Source of the DNA: Streptomyces caelestis
Lineage (GTDB): Bacteria; Actinomycetota; Actinomycetes; Streptomycetales; Streptomycetaceae
Assembly (NCBI RefSeq): GCF_014205255.1
Contig: NZ_JACHNE010000001.1
Coordinates: 434,001-498,000 of the forward strand
Reading direction: 5' to 3'
Length of the DNA stretch: 64,000 bases
Each line of letters opens with the position of its first letter. The stretch's first letter is position 1. Of the stretch, positions 26,793 to 34,968 are shown one piece after another. Position numbers and translations under genes: made by a program. The notes beneath the pieces were generated by a model. It worked only from the letters and a program-made list of their open reading frames with translations. It did no database searches and was not told the origin of the DNA.

Positions 26793-28724
26793 ATGCCGGT
26801 CAAGGTCAGCGTCATCGTCCCCGTGTACAACCCGGGGATCTACATCGAGGACTGCATCGCCTCGCTCCAGAGGCAGTCACTGCCTCCCGACGAGTACGAG
26901 GTGATCTTCGTCGACGACGGCTCGACCGACGCGACACCGGCCCGGCTCGACGCGCTCGCCGCCGAGGACCCCCGGATGAAGGTCATCCACCAGGAGAACT
27001 CCGGCTGGTCGGGCAAGCCCCGCAACGTCGGCATCGAGGCCTCCCGCGGCGAGTTCGTCATGTTCGTCGACAACGACGACTACCTGGGCGACGAGGCCCT
27101 GGAGCGGATGTACGACTACGGCGTGGCCAACGGTGCCGATGTCGTCGTGGGCAAGATGGCCGGCAAGGGCCGCGGGGTGCCGGTGGAGCTGTTCCGCCGC
27201 AACCACCCGCGCGCCACCGTCGAGAACGCCCCGCTCATCGACAGCCTCACCCCGCACAAGATGTTCCGCCGTGCCTTCCTGGACCGCATCGGCCTGCGCT
27301 TCCCCGAGGGCAGAAGGCGCCTGGAGGACCACGTCTTCATCGCCGAGGCGTATCTGCGCGCGGGGAACGTCTCCGTGCTCAGCGACTACGTCTGCTACTA
27401 CCACCTCCGGCGGGAGGACGGCTCGAACGCCGGCTTCGAGCGCTTCGATCCGGTCGGCTACTTCAAGAACCTCCGCGAGGCCCTCGACGTCGTCGAGCGG
27501 TACACCGAGCCCGGACCGGTGCGCGACAAGCTCTTCCGCCGCTGGCTGCGCGTGGAGATGGTCGAGCGGCTGCGGGCCCGGCGCTTGTTGAAGCTGCCGG
27601 ACGACTACCGCAGGGAGTTGTTCGCCGAGATCCACGAGGTCGTCGTCGAGCGGTTCGGTCCGGGCGTCGCGGCCGGGCTGCAGCCGACGCAGCAGGTCGT
27701 CGCCGCGCTGACCGCGGCCGACCGGTACGACGACGTCGTGTCCTTCGCCCAGTGGGAGGCCGGTGTCGCGCCCAAGGCGGCCCCCGGGTACGTGGAGTGG
27801 CGCGACGGCTCCCTCAGCGTCGGCTTCACCGCCGAGTACACGTCCGGCGGCGAGCCGATGACCTTCCCGGCCGATGCCGAGGTGACGCCGCTGGACGACG
27901 CGCCCAAGGACGTCAAGGAAGCGGTGCGGTGGGTGGCCTCGCAGACCGCCGCGCGCTTCGGGCAGGCCACCGTGGACGTGCTGCTGCGGGAGCGGTCCAG
28001 TGCCGCGCAGTACTTCCAGCCCGTGCGGTTCACCCGAGAGACGGTGCCCGTCGGGGACGGCGGGGAGGTCCGGCTGGTACTGCGTGCGACCGCCACCGTC
28101 GATCCGGCCGACCTGCCGCAGGACGGCGTCTGGGACGCGCTCGTCCGGGTCAAGCTGGGCGGCTGGACCAAGGAGTGCCGGCTGGGACCGGCGCCGCGGG
28201 CGAGCCGGCCCACGCCGGACGTCGGGGTGGTCGGGGGTCGTCCGGTGCTGCCGTACTGGACGGAGCCGCACGGCAACCTCTCCCTGCAGCTCGGCGTGCG
28301 CGGCAAGCGGCTCGGGCTGGGCCGGGTTCAGCGGTCCGACGTCACGGTCTCCGGCGTCGGTGTGCGGGTGCCGCTTCCGCTGCACGTCCCCGGCGACACC
28401 GCGGTGCGGCTGCGGTTCGTCTCCGCCCAGCAGATCTTCGAGGCGCCCGGCACGCTCTCCCCCGCCGCGGAGGGGGCGGGGGCGGTACTGGCGGCGGCCC
28501 TGCCCGCGGAGAGCCTCTCGCGCGGTGTGTGGCGGGTGGCCCTGTGCCTGACCCCGGACGCGCAGTACACCGGGCTGCCGTTCGCGCTGCGCGCGGCGGG
28601 CGGGCGTGTGCAGGTGGCGCCGGTGCCGCAGCCCGGTGTGGCACTACGGGTGGCGCGGCGTGCGCGACGCGTGCTCGGTGCCGTGCGCCGGAAGGTTTCC
28701 CGTATCAGGATCGGAGGGCAGTGA
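26793..28724 (+). CDS. GT2 glycosyltransferase with large C-terminal domain, teichoic-acid type
   Basis: Family 2 glycosyltransferase, 643 residues. Residues 1-230 form the GT-A domain: VSVIVPVYNPGIYIEDCI, the FVDDGSTD nucleotide-binding segment, SGWSGKPRNVGIE and the metal-binding FVDNDDYL. SGxSGKPRN and the overall length resemble TarS/TarP wall-teichoic-acid glycosyltransferases. The C-terminal half (about 330-640) is beta-rich and may hold acceptor-binding or trimerisation modules; it ends in a very basic tail (VARRARRVLGAVRRKVSRIR) suited to membrane attachment. rmlC follows after 4 nt and the rest of the rhamnose pathway is nearby, so a dTDP-rhamnose donor is plausible, but this is inference. 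Confidence 0.82.
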   Translation: MPVKVSVIVPVYNPGIYIEDCIASLQRQSLPPDEYEVIFVDDGSTDATPARLDALAAEDPRMKVIHQENSGWSGKPRNVGIEASRGEFVMFVDNDDYLGDEALERMYDYGVANGADVVVGKMAGKGRGVPVELFRRNHPRATVENAPLIDSLTPHKMFRRAFLDRIGLRFPEGRRRLEDHVFIAEAYLRAGNVSVLSDYVCYYHLRREDGSNAGFERFDPVGYFKNLREALDVVERYTEPGPVRDKLFRRWLRVEMVERLRARRLLKLPDDYRRELFAEIHEVVVERFGPGVAAGLQPTQQVVAALTAADRYDDVVSFAQWEAGVAPKAAPGYVEWRDGSLSVGFTAEYTSGGEPMTFPADAEVTPLDDAPKDVKEAVRWVASQTAARFGQATVDVLLRERSSAAQYFQPVRFTRETVPVGDGGEVRLVLRATATVDPADLPQDGVWDALVRVKLGGWTKECRLGPAPRASRPTPDVGVVGGRPVLPYWTEPHGNLSLQLGVRGKRLGLGRVQRSDVTVSGVGVRVPLPLHVPGDTAVRLRFVSAQQIFEAPGTLSPAAEGAGAVLAAALPAESLSRGVWRVALCLTPDAQYTGLPFALRAAGGRVQVAPVPQPGVALRVARRARRVLGAVRRKVSRIRIGGQ

Positions 28725-28728
28725 CGGC

Positions 28729-29334
28729 ATGCGACCACTGGGGATAGAGGGTGCCTGGGTTCTGGAGCCCAAGATCTTCCCGGACGACCGGGGCAGCTTC
28801 CACGAGTGGTACCGGGGCGCGGAGTTCCGGGAGGCCACGGGCTACGACCTGTCCCTGGCCCAGGCCAACTGCTCGGTCTCCCGGCGTGGCGTGCTGCGGG
28901 GTGTGCACTTCGCGGATGTGCCGCCCGGCCAGGCCAAGTACGTCACCTGCGTGCGCGGCGCGGTCCTCGACGTGGTGGTCGACATCCGCGTCGGTTCCCC
29001 GGCCTTCGGCCGCTGGGAGGCAGTGCGGCTCGACAGCGACACCCGGCACGCCGTGTTCCTCGCGGAAGGGCTCGGGCACGCGTTCATGGCGCTCACCGAC
29101 GATGCCACCGTCGTCTACCTGTGCTCGACGGGCTACGCGCCGGGGCGCGAGCACGGGGTGAACCCACTGGACCCGGAGCTGGGCATCGCCTGGCCCGACG
29201 GCATCCCTCCCGTCCTCTCGCCGAAGGACGCCGAGGCACCGTCGCTGGCCGAGGCCGAGCAGGCGGGACTGCTGCCCACGTACGCGGCCTGCTCCGACCA
29301 CTACAAGCGGTTGCGCGGGCGGCCCAGCCTCTGA
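28729..29334 (+). CDS. rmlC: dTDP-4-dehydrorhamnose 3,5-epimerase
   Basis: Cupin epimerase of the dTDP-L-rhamnose pathway, 201 residues. Signature features are DDRGSFHEWYRGAEF near the start, ANCSVSRRGVLRGVHF with the catalytic His, VVDIRVGSPAFGRW and the Tyr-containing STGYAPGREHGVNPLDPEL segment. It converts dTDP-4-keto-6-deoxyglucose to the L-lyxo sugar used by RmlD. It starts 4 nt after the GT2 stop with GGAGG upstream, so the two are probably co-transcribed. The other three rml genes are 2 kb away on the opposite strand, an unusual split of the pathway. Confidence 0.9.
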   Translation: MRPLGIEGAWVLEPKIFPDDRGSFHEWYRGAEFREATGYDLSLAQANCSVSRRGVLRGVHFADVPPGQAKYVTCVRGAVLDVVVDIRVGSPAFGRWEAVRLDSDTRHAVFLAEGLGHAFMALTDDATVVYLCSTGYAPGREHGVNPLDPELGIAWPDGIPPVLSPKDAEAPSLAEAEQAGLLPTYAACSDHYKRLRGRPSL

Positions 29335-29572
29335 CGCCGTACCGGGACACCGTCTGATCATGCGACCCGGTGCGTCCTGTGTCGCCCATCACGGCCAAGA
29401 ACCGCGCACATCCAGGTCGTCGAATTGGTCATCTCTCGGGACCTTTCAGCCATTCGGATGACATACACACCAGAAGCTCGCTCCGTTCACTAGCGTCACT
29501 CCTAACCGAACATGCGATCGATTCCGTTCGGTTGCGCTTCACTCAACGTTCCACGCGCCATGGAGGAGAGAT

Positions 29573-29968
29573 ATGAACAGCGGAAAGAGACGCATGACGC
29601 ACAAGCTGATCACTGTGGCCGGATTAGTCGCGGCCGGAGTGCTCGCGGGTGCCGGGACGTCCCAGGCCGCCGACGCAGGCGTCTACACCACCACGGGTGG
29701 CGGCTGGGCGGGATGGACCGAGAACGGCGACACCATGACGGTCTGCGACATCAGCTCCGACGGTTACGGAGTGCGGGGCTACATCTACACGCCCTACGCC
29801 GGCGATCCCGCGAACGGCACCGTTCTCATCAAGGGGAACGACGCAAGCAATGACGGGAACTGCGCTACCTTCGCGGAGAACCTGAGCGAGACAAGGCACA
29901 TTTCCCTCAAGGTGTGCCAGTACGCGGGCGACGTCGTGAAGTCGTGCGCCTACACACGCATCCGGTAG
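29573..29968 (+). CDS. Small secreted protein with four cysteines; TTA codon
   Basis: Exported protein of 131 residues. The signal peptide is TVAGLVAAGVLAGAGTSQA, with cleavage near residue 32-33. The mature domain of about 98 residues is glycine- and aromatic-rich (GGGWAGWTENGDTMTVCDIS) with four Cys, probably two disulfides. No family recognised. Leu18 is encoded by TTA (29624-29626), so translation probably needs the bldA tRNA and is linked to development. ATG 29573 has GGAGGAGAG close upstream; an ATG at 29594 is also possible. A strong two-stem terminator follows. It sits inside the sugar island but is not obviously part of the pathway. Confidence 0.7.
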   Translation: MNSGKRRMTHKLITVAGLVAAGVLAGAGTSQAADAGVYTTTGGGWAGWTENGDTMTVCDISSDGYGVRGYIYTPYAGDPANGTVLIKGNDASNDGNCATFAENLSETRHISLKVCQYAGDVVKSCAYTRIR

Positions 29969-29993
29969 ACACCGCACCGATGAGTCAGGCTTG

Positions 29994-30031
29994 AGCGGGC
30001 AGAGCCCGGCGGTTGCCGGACTCTGCCCGCT
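29994..30031. terminator. Bidirectional hairpin terminator
   Basis: Perfect 11-bp stem AGCGGGCAGAG / CTCTGCCCGCT with a second inner stem CCGGC-GGTT-GCCGG. It lies between the converging secreted-protein and methyltransferase genes and could serve both. Confidence 0.75.
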
Positions 30032-30068
30032 GCCGGCCGGAGTGACATTGCCGGCCCGACCTCGCTCT

Positions 30069-30902
30069 TCAGGACTTGGCGTAGCGCTGCTTCAGCGCAC
30101 TGCGCTTGTTGCTGCCTTCGGCGTTCCTGCCCTTTTCGATGATCACCAGGTTGTGGTAGAAGTGCACACCGACGACGTTGAGGTCCGTGTAGGTCGGCTG
30201 ATAGTCCTCATCCACGAATTCCTCGTAGTTCAGCCCGTCCGCCAACCGCTTCAGCATCGCCATGCTGGTGTGCGAGGCGTCGAGGTCCTCGCTGCCCATC
30301 CATTCGGGCCAGTATGACGACTGCGTGTCCTCGACGACGTAGATGCCACCGTCCTTGAGCCGGGGGAAGAGCGTCTCGAACGTCGTGATCACGTGCGGGC
30401 TGCGGTGACTGCCGTCATCGATGATGACGTCGAGTTCGCCGATCTTGTCGGCGACGGCATTCAGGGACGCGGGGTCGGACTGGTCGCCGACGAACGTCGT
30501 GATGCGGTCCTCGTCGACAAAAGACTTGTCGTGAATGTCCATTCCGAAGATCTGCGCCTTCGGGAAGAAGTGCTTCCACATGCGCAGCGATGCCCCGCCC
30601 TGGCCGGTCCGGCTGTAACCGCCGATTCCGATTTCCAGGAGGTTGAAGGATTCGTTCTTCAGGTGCTGGAGATGGCGCTGGTAGTGCTGGGTGTACCGGT
30701 GCGTTCCCCACTTGTCCGTCTTGAAATGCACGGCCAGTTTGTTGAGATCGTCGGAGATCGCTGCGAGCCCGGTCGGCTTCGCCGGCTTGGTTGCCTGGCC
30801 GGAGAGGCGCTTCTTCAGTCGGCGCAGAACCCGCAGGTTCTTCTCGCCCAAGGCAGACTTCACAATCGTACGCATCGACATCGCGGGGGCGTTTCCTTTC
30901 AT
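30069..30902 (-). CDS. MycE/TylE-like SAM-dependent sugar O-methyltransferase
   Basis: Methyltransferase of 277 residues. After a basic N-terminus it matches the macrocin O-methyltransferase pattern: HFKTDKWGTHRYTQHYQRH, the SAM-binding LLEIGIGGYSRTGQGGASLR, the FGMDIHDKSFVDEDRI segment and IDDGSHRSPH with metal and catalytic His candidates. MycE and TylE methylate a deoxysugar hydroxyl on macrolides. Here there is no macrolide pathway, and the gene sits between rmlC and rmlDBA, so a surface rhamnose or another deoxysugar is the more likely acceptor. The N-terminal start may be ATG 30881 (MSMRTIVK), since 30902 has no clear ribosome-binding site. Confidence 0.82.
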   Translation of the reverse strand: MKGNAPAMSMRTIVKSALGEKNLRVLRRLKKRLSGQATKPAKPTGLAAISDDLNKLAVHFKTDKWGTHRYTQHYQRHLQHLKNESFNLLEIGIGGYSRTGQGGASLRMWKHFFPKAQIFGMDIHDKSFVDEDRITTFVGDQSDPASLNAVADKIGELDVIIDDGSHRSPHVITTFETLFPRLKDGGIYVVEDTQSSYWPEWMGSEDLDASHTSMAMLKRLADGLNYEEFVDEDYQPTYTDLNVVGVHFYHNLVIIEKGRNAEGSNKRSALKQRYAKS

Positions 30903-31086
30903 GGGGGCCTACCGGTCGGACACCGGACGGTGGAGCGACTCACTGTCGGCGGGCTGCGCGGTGGCGTGGCCGCAGCCGGGCGGGCGGGAACGCCTCACGC
31001 GCGTCGACGTGACGTACGCGTCGCCGCGGCTGACATTCGGCGTTGCGCGGCACGCCACGCCGCACGGGGCCGGAACCCGTGCCGTC

Positions 31087-31962
31087 TCACTGGGACATCT
31101 CCTTGCGGATACGGGGCAGTGCTTCTTCCAGGGCGGCCTTCCAGGCCCGCATCGGTTCCAGGCTGATCTCCGGCCACCTGTCGTGCCCGAGGACGCTGTA
31201 GGCCGGGCGGGGCGCGGGCCGGGGGAAGGCCGCGCTGCTGGTGGGACGCACCCGGTCCGGGTCGGCGCCGACGAGGGAGAACACCTCGCGGGCCAGCTCG
31301 TACCAGGTGGCCTCACCGGCGTTGGTGGCGTGGAAGACGCCGTGCGCGTCGGGGCCGAGCCGTTCGCCGAGGTCGGCGATCCGCTCGGCGACGTCCGCGC
31401 TCCACGTGGGCTGCCCCCGCTGGTCGTCGACGACGTCGACGGTGTCGCGGCGGGCTTCGAGACCGATCATGGTGCGCACGAAGTCAGCGCCGTGGACCCC
31501 GTAGAGCCAAGCCGTGCGCACGACCGCGCTCGCCCCGGGCAGCTCCTCCAGCACGGCCCGCTCCCCGGCCAGCTTGGTGCGGCCGTAGGCGGTGCGCGGG
31601 CCCGTCGGATGGTCCTCCGGGTAGGGGGTCGTGCGGGCCTCGCCGGAGAAGACGTAGTCCGTGGAGACGTGGATCAGGCGGGCGCCGTGCGCGGCGCAGG
31701 CCCGGGCCAGCAGGCGCGGTCCGTCGCCGTTGATCTCCAGGGCGCGGGCCTCGTCGCTCTCGGCGTCGTCCACGGCCGTGTATGCGGCGCAGTTCACGAC
31801 CAGGTCGGGCCGGTGGTCACGCACAGCCGTGTCGACGGCCGCGGGCCGGGTGATGTCCAGGGCCGTCCGGTCCAGGCCCAGCACCTCCTCGCCGCGCCGG
31901 GTGAGCTCCTCGACCACGTCATGGCCGAGCATTCCGCCCGCCCCGGTGATCAGCCACCTCAT
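31087..31962 (-). CDS. rmlD: dTDP-4-dehydrorhamnose reductase
   Basis: Last enzyme of dTDP-L-rhamnose synthesis, 291 residues; an extended SDR that reduces the 4-keto group with NADPH. The N-terminal Rossmann turn is ITGAGGMLGHDV, followed by VVNCAAYTAVDDAE, STDYVFSG and the catalytic YGRTKLAGE (YxxxK). The ATG overlaps the rmlB stop in an ATGA arrangement, so the two are translationally coupled. Order in the transcript is rmlA-rmlB-rmlD. Cytoplasmic. Confidence 0.92.
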   Translation of the reverse strand: MRWLITGAGGMLGHDVVEELTRRGEEVLGLDRTALDITRPAAVDTAVRDHRPDLVVNCAAYTAVDDAESDEARALEINGDGPRLLARACAAHGARLIHVSTDYVFSGEARTTPYPEDHPTGPRTAYGRTKLAGERAVLEELPGASAVVRTAWLYGVHGADFVRTMIGLEARRDTVDVVDDQRGQPTWSADVAERIADLGERLGPDAHGVFHATNAGEATWYELAREVFSLVGADPDRVRPTSSAAFPRPAPRPAYSVLGHDRWPEISLEPMRAWKAALEEALPRIRKEMSQ

Positions 31963-32939
31963 GCCCGCTCCTGGGCGACGCGCTGCTTCAGGGGCTCCCA
32001 CCAGGCGCGGTTGTCGCGGTACCAGGCGACGGTCTCGGCGAGGCCGGTGGTGAAGTCGTGGCGGGGGCGGTAGCCGAGTTCGTCGCGGGCCTTGGACCAG
32101 TCGACGGAGTAGCGCAGGTCGTGGCCCTTGCGGTCCTCGACGTACTCCACCCGCTCCCAGTCCGCGCCGCAGGCCTGAAGGAGCAGGCCGGTGAGTTCCT
32201 TGTTGGTGAGCTCGGTGCCGCCGCCGATGTTGTAGACCTCGCCGGGCCGGCCCTTGGTGCGGACGAGGTCGATCCCCTGGCAGTGGTCGTCCACGTGCAA
32301 CCAGTCGCGGACGTTGCGGCCCTCCCCGTACAGCGGCACCTTGTGACCGTCGAGGAGGTTGGTGACGAACAGCGGGATGACCTTCTCGGGGAACTGGTGC
32401 GGGCCGTAGTTGTTGGAGCAGCGGGTGACGCGCACGTCGAGGCCGTGGGTGCGGTGGTAGGCCAGGGCGAGCAGGTCGGAGGAGGCCTTGGAGGCCGAGT
32501 ACGGGGAGTTGGGCTGCACCGGGTGGTCCTCCGGCCAGGAGCCGGTCTCGATGGAGCCGTAGACCTCGTCGGTGGAGACGTGCACGAAGGGGCCCACGGC
32601 GTGGCGCAGGGCGGCGTCCAGCAGGGTCTGGGTGCCCAGCACGTTGGTGCGGACGAAGTCGGCCGCGCCGGTGATGGAGCGGTCCACGTGGGACTCGGCG
32701 GCGAAGTGCACGACCTGGTCCGCGTCGGCCATGAGCTTGTCGACCAGTTCGGCGTCGCAGATGTCGCCCTGGACGAACTCCAGCCGGGGGTGGCCCAGTT
32801 CGAGGTTGTCGAGGGTGCCGGCGTAGGTGAGCTTGTCCAGCACGGTGATGCGCGGCGCGTCGGGCGCGTCCGAGGCGAGAGTTGCGCGGACGTAGCGGGA
32901 GCCGATGAACCCGGCTGCGCCGGTGACGAGGAGGTTCAT
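31959..32939 (-). CDS. rmlB: dTDP-glucose 4,6-dehydratase
   Basis: Second enzyme of the dTDP-L-rhamnose pathway, 326 residues. It is an extended SDR with tightly bound NAD: VTGAAGFIGSRYVR at the N-terminus, VHFAAESHVDRSI, the TDEVYG segment holding the Thr-Asp-Glu catalytic residues, and YSASKASSD (YxxxK). The sequence RCSNNYGPHQFPEKVIPL is diagnostic for dTDP-glucose dehydratases. It overlaps rmlA by 4 nt upstream and rmlD by 4 nt downstream, so all three are coupled. Confidence 0.94.
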   Translation of the reverse strand: MNLLVTGAAGFIGSRYVRATLASDAPDAPRITVLDKLTYAGTLDNLELGHPRLEFVQGDICDAELVDKLMADADQVVHFAAESHVDRSITGAADFVRTNVLGTQTLLDAALRHAVGPFVHVSTDEVYGSIETGSWPEDHPVQPNSPYSASKASSDLLALAYHRTHGLDVRVTRCSNNYGPHQFPEKVIPLFVTNLLDGHKVPLYGEGRNVRDWLHVDDHCQGIDLVRTKGRPGEVYNIGGGTELTNKELTGLLLQACGADWERVEYVEDRKGHDLRYSVDWSKARDELGYRPRHDFTTGLAETVAWYRDNRAWWEPLKQRVAQERA

Positions 32940-34003
32940 GAAGTGATCTGCACCTTGCTGTGGTCTCCGAGGACGAAGCGGTGGGCGCTGGGGACGCTGG
33001 GAGCCGGCGTCACCTCGACGTGCCGGCCTATCAGCGAGGCCTCGATCCGGCCGACGCCCTGGATCGAGGAGTCCCGCAGCACGATGGAGAACTCCAGTTC
33101 ACTGTCGGTGATCCGGCAGTTCTCCGCGACGGAGGTGAAGGGACCCACGTAGGAGTTGCTGATGACGGTTCCGGAACCGATGACGGCGGGGCCGACGATG
33201 CGGGAGTTGACGATCCGCGCGCCCTCCTCCACCACCACACGCCCGATGGTCTCCGACGCGGTGTCCACGTCACCGTCGATCCGGCGGTCCATGCCCTCCA
33301 GAACCATGCGGTTCACCTCGAGCATGTCGCCGACGTTGCCGGTGTCCTTCCAGTAGCCCGTGATGACCGTGGAGCGCACATCGGCGCGGGAGTCGATCAG
33401 GTGCTGGATGGCGTGAGTGATCTCCAGTTCGCCGCGCCAGGACGGTTCGATGGCGCGTACCGCTTCGTGGATCAGGGGGGTGAACAGGTAGACGCCGACC
33501 AGCGCGAGATCGCTCTTGGGCCGGTCGGGTTTCTCCTCCAGGCCGACGACCTGGCCGGAGGGGTCGAGTTCGGCGACACCGAAGGCGCGTGGGTCGGCCA
33601 CGCGCGTGAGCAGGATCTGGGCGTCGGGCCGGTTGCCGCGGAACTCGTCGACGAGTCCGGAGATGCCGCCGACGATGAAGTTGTCGCCGAGGTACATCAC
33701 GAAGTCGTCGTCGCCCAGGTAGTCCCGGGCGATCAGTACCGCGTGGGCCAGCCCCAGGGGCCGCTCCTGGGCGATGTAGGTGATCTTCAGGCCGAACTGC
33801 GACCCGTCGCCCACCGCTTCCTCGATCTCCGCGGCCGTGTCCCCGACGATCATGCCCACGTCGGTGATGCCGGCCTCGGCGATCGACTCCAACCCGTAGA
33901 AAAGGACGGCCTTGTTGGCCACTGGCACCAGTTGCTTGGCCGACGTGTGTGTGATCGGCCTCAGTCTTGTTCCTGCGCCGCCGGACAGCACGAGAGCCTT
34001 CAT
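32936..34003 (-). CDS. rmlA: Glucose-1-phosphate thymidylyltransferase, long type
   Basis: Makes dTDP-glucose from dTTP and glucose-1-phosphate, 355 residues. The nucleotide-binding motif LSGGAGTRLRPITHTSAKQL is at the N-terminus, with YLGDNF and the EEKP motif further on. From about residue 245 the chain becomes a hexapeptide left-handed beta-helix (VVEEGARIVNSRIVGPAVIG and on). This long StrD-like form, some 60 residues longer than housekeeping RmlA, is common in actinobacterial deoxysugar clusters. ATG 34003 has AAGGTGA six bases upstream and is preferred to GTG 34012. First gene of rmlABD. Confidence 0.92.
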   Translation of the reverse strand: MKALVLSGGAGTRLRPITHTSAKQLVPVANKAVLFYGLESIAEAGITDVGMIVGDTAAEIEEAVGDGSQFGLKITYIAQERPLGLAHAVLIARDYLGDDDFVMYLGDNFIVGGISGLVDEFRGNRPDAQILLTRVADPRAFGVAELDPSGQVVGLEEKPDRPKSDLALVGVYLFTPLIHEAVRAIEPSWRGELEITHAIQHLIDSRADVRSTVITGYWKDTGNVGDMLEVNRMVLEGMDRRIDGDVDTASETIGRVVVEEGARIVNSRIVGPAVIGSGTVISNSYVGPFTSVAENCRITDSELEFSIVLRDSSIQGVGRIEASLIGRHVEVTPAPSVPSAHRFVLGDHSKVQITS

Positions 34004-34107
34004 TCGGTTCACCTTAGTCGTGATCCGGCGGATGTGAACATCACTTCTTTTAGTTGTCGATGCGCACAGTTACCCGCATCGTCACCGCGCGGCCTCCTGA
34101 GGAGCGG

Positions 34108-34293
34108 TCAGTCCTCGCCCCTGACGATGTTCCAGTCCGGCTCGGAGCGCACGGTTCGGGTGGTGGCCCGGTCCTCCACGGCGGGGAGGCAGGTCCGCAG
34201 CGCGGCCTTGCCGCGCAGGCGGCGTGCCTTCGACCAGCCGGTCTCGGGCCGACGGGCGACGGGCTTGTCACTGGTCTCCATGGACGTCGTCAC
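34108..34293 (-). CDS. Small basic hypothetical protein (61 aa)
   Basis: Hydrophilic, Arg-rich protein with one cysteine (WSKARRLRGKAALRTCLPAVE) and a C-terminal SEPDWNIVRGED. No signal peptide or membrane segment and no family recognised. GTG 34293 has AAGGAAG about eleven bases upstream; ATG 34281 is an alternative. It precedes rmlA on the same strand with a 104-nt gap, so it may be co-transcribed with the rhamnose genes or independent. A tandem GAACAAACC repeat lies in its promoter region. Coding status is moderately likely from codon pattern only. Confidence 0.5.
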   Translation of the reverse strand: MTTSMETSDKPVARRPETGWSKARRLRGKAALRTCLPAVEDRATTRTVRSEPDWNIVRGED

Positions 34294-34338
34294 GACTCAT
34301 CATCTTCCTTCTGCATCCGCTGCTGTTCGAGTCCCCAT

Positions 34339-34356
34339 GAACAAACCGAACAAACC
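34339..34356. repeat. Tandem direct repeat GAACAAACC x2 in a promoter region
   Basis: Two perfect adjacent copies of GAACAAACC about 45 nt upstream of the 61-residue ORF start. AT-rich against the surrounding sequence. Direct repeats of this kind are typical binding sites for response regulators, but no regulator is identified. Confidence 0.35.
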
Positions 34357-34425
34357 CGCGTCGTGACGTCGCGGCCGAGTCCTGAACGCCCCCTCGCGGC
34401 AAGGCCGTTCGCCTCGCCGCACGTA

Positions 34426-34462
34426 CGACGGTCCCGCGCACAGTGTGTGCGCGGGACCGTCG
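34426..34462. terminator. Long perfect hairpin after the CBS-domain gene
   Basis: Perfect 17-bp inverted repeat: CGACGGTCCCGCGCACA (34426-34442), loop GTG, then its exact complement to 34462. It begins 14 nt beyond the stop of the CBS-domain gene read on the minus strand. A strong terminator, with no U-tract. Confidence 0.75.
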
Positions 34463-34475
34463 GCGGGTGCTGTCG

Positions 34476-34895
34476 TCAGGTGTTGGGACGCGCGGCGCTG
34501 ATGTCGCCCAGCGCCGAGTCCGGGTCGCGCTCCATGGCCATGTCGCCCAGGGACACGATGCCCACGGGGTGGCCGTGGTCGACGACCGGGATACGGCGCA
34601 CGGAGTGCTCGCGCATCAGCTCCACCGCATGGTCCAGGTCGTCGTCGGGGCCGACGGTGACCAGGTCGTCACTGCACGCGGCGGCCACGGTGGTCTGCTC
34701 CGGGTCACCGCCCTGACTGATCGACCGGACCACCAGGTCACGGTCGGTGACCACACCGCGCAGATCGTCGCCGTCCGTCACCAGGACGACGCCGAGGTCC
34801 TCGTCGCGCATGATGCGGGCCACCTCGGCGACGGAGGTCTGCGGCTCGACCGTGGCCGGATCGCTGGTCATGATGTCGCGGACATGCTGAGCCAT
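34476..34895 (-). CDS. CBS-domain protein
   Basis: Small protein of 139 residues made of two CBS domains. The first runs from VRDIMTSDPATVEPQTSVAEVA to GVVTDRDLVV, the second from CSDDLVTVGPDDDLDHAVEL to GIVSLGDMAME. Paired CBS domains bind adenine nucleotides and act as energy or ligand sensors for a partner protein. The partner is not obvious; the SpoIIE phosphatase gene ends 73 nt upstream on the same strand, so co-transcription is possible. ATG 34895 has AAGGAAGAGG upstream. Cytoplasmic. Confidence 0.88.
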   Translation of the reverse strand: MAQHVRDIMTSDPATVEPQTSVAEVARIMRDEDLGVVLVTDGDDLRGVVTDRDLVVRSISQGGDPEQTTVAAACSDDLVTVGPDDDLDHAVELMREHSVRRIPVVDHGHPVGIVSLGDMAMERDPDSALGDISAARPNT

Positions 34896-34968
34896 GACGT
34901 GCCTCTTCCTTCGGCTCGTTGCGGGTTCTCCGTCTTGCGCTGCCCGGGTACCCGGCGAACCCGCCCGG

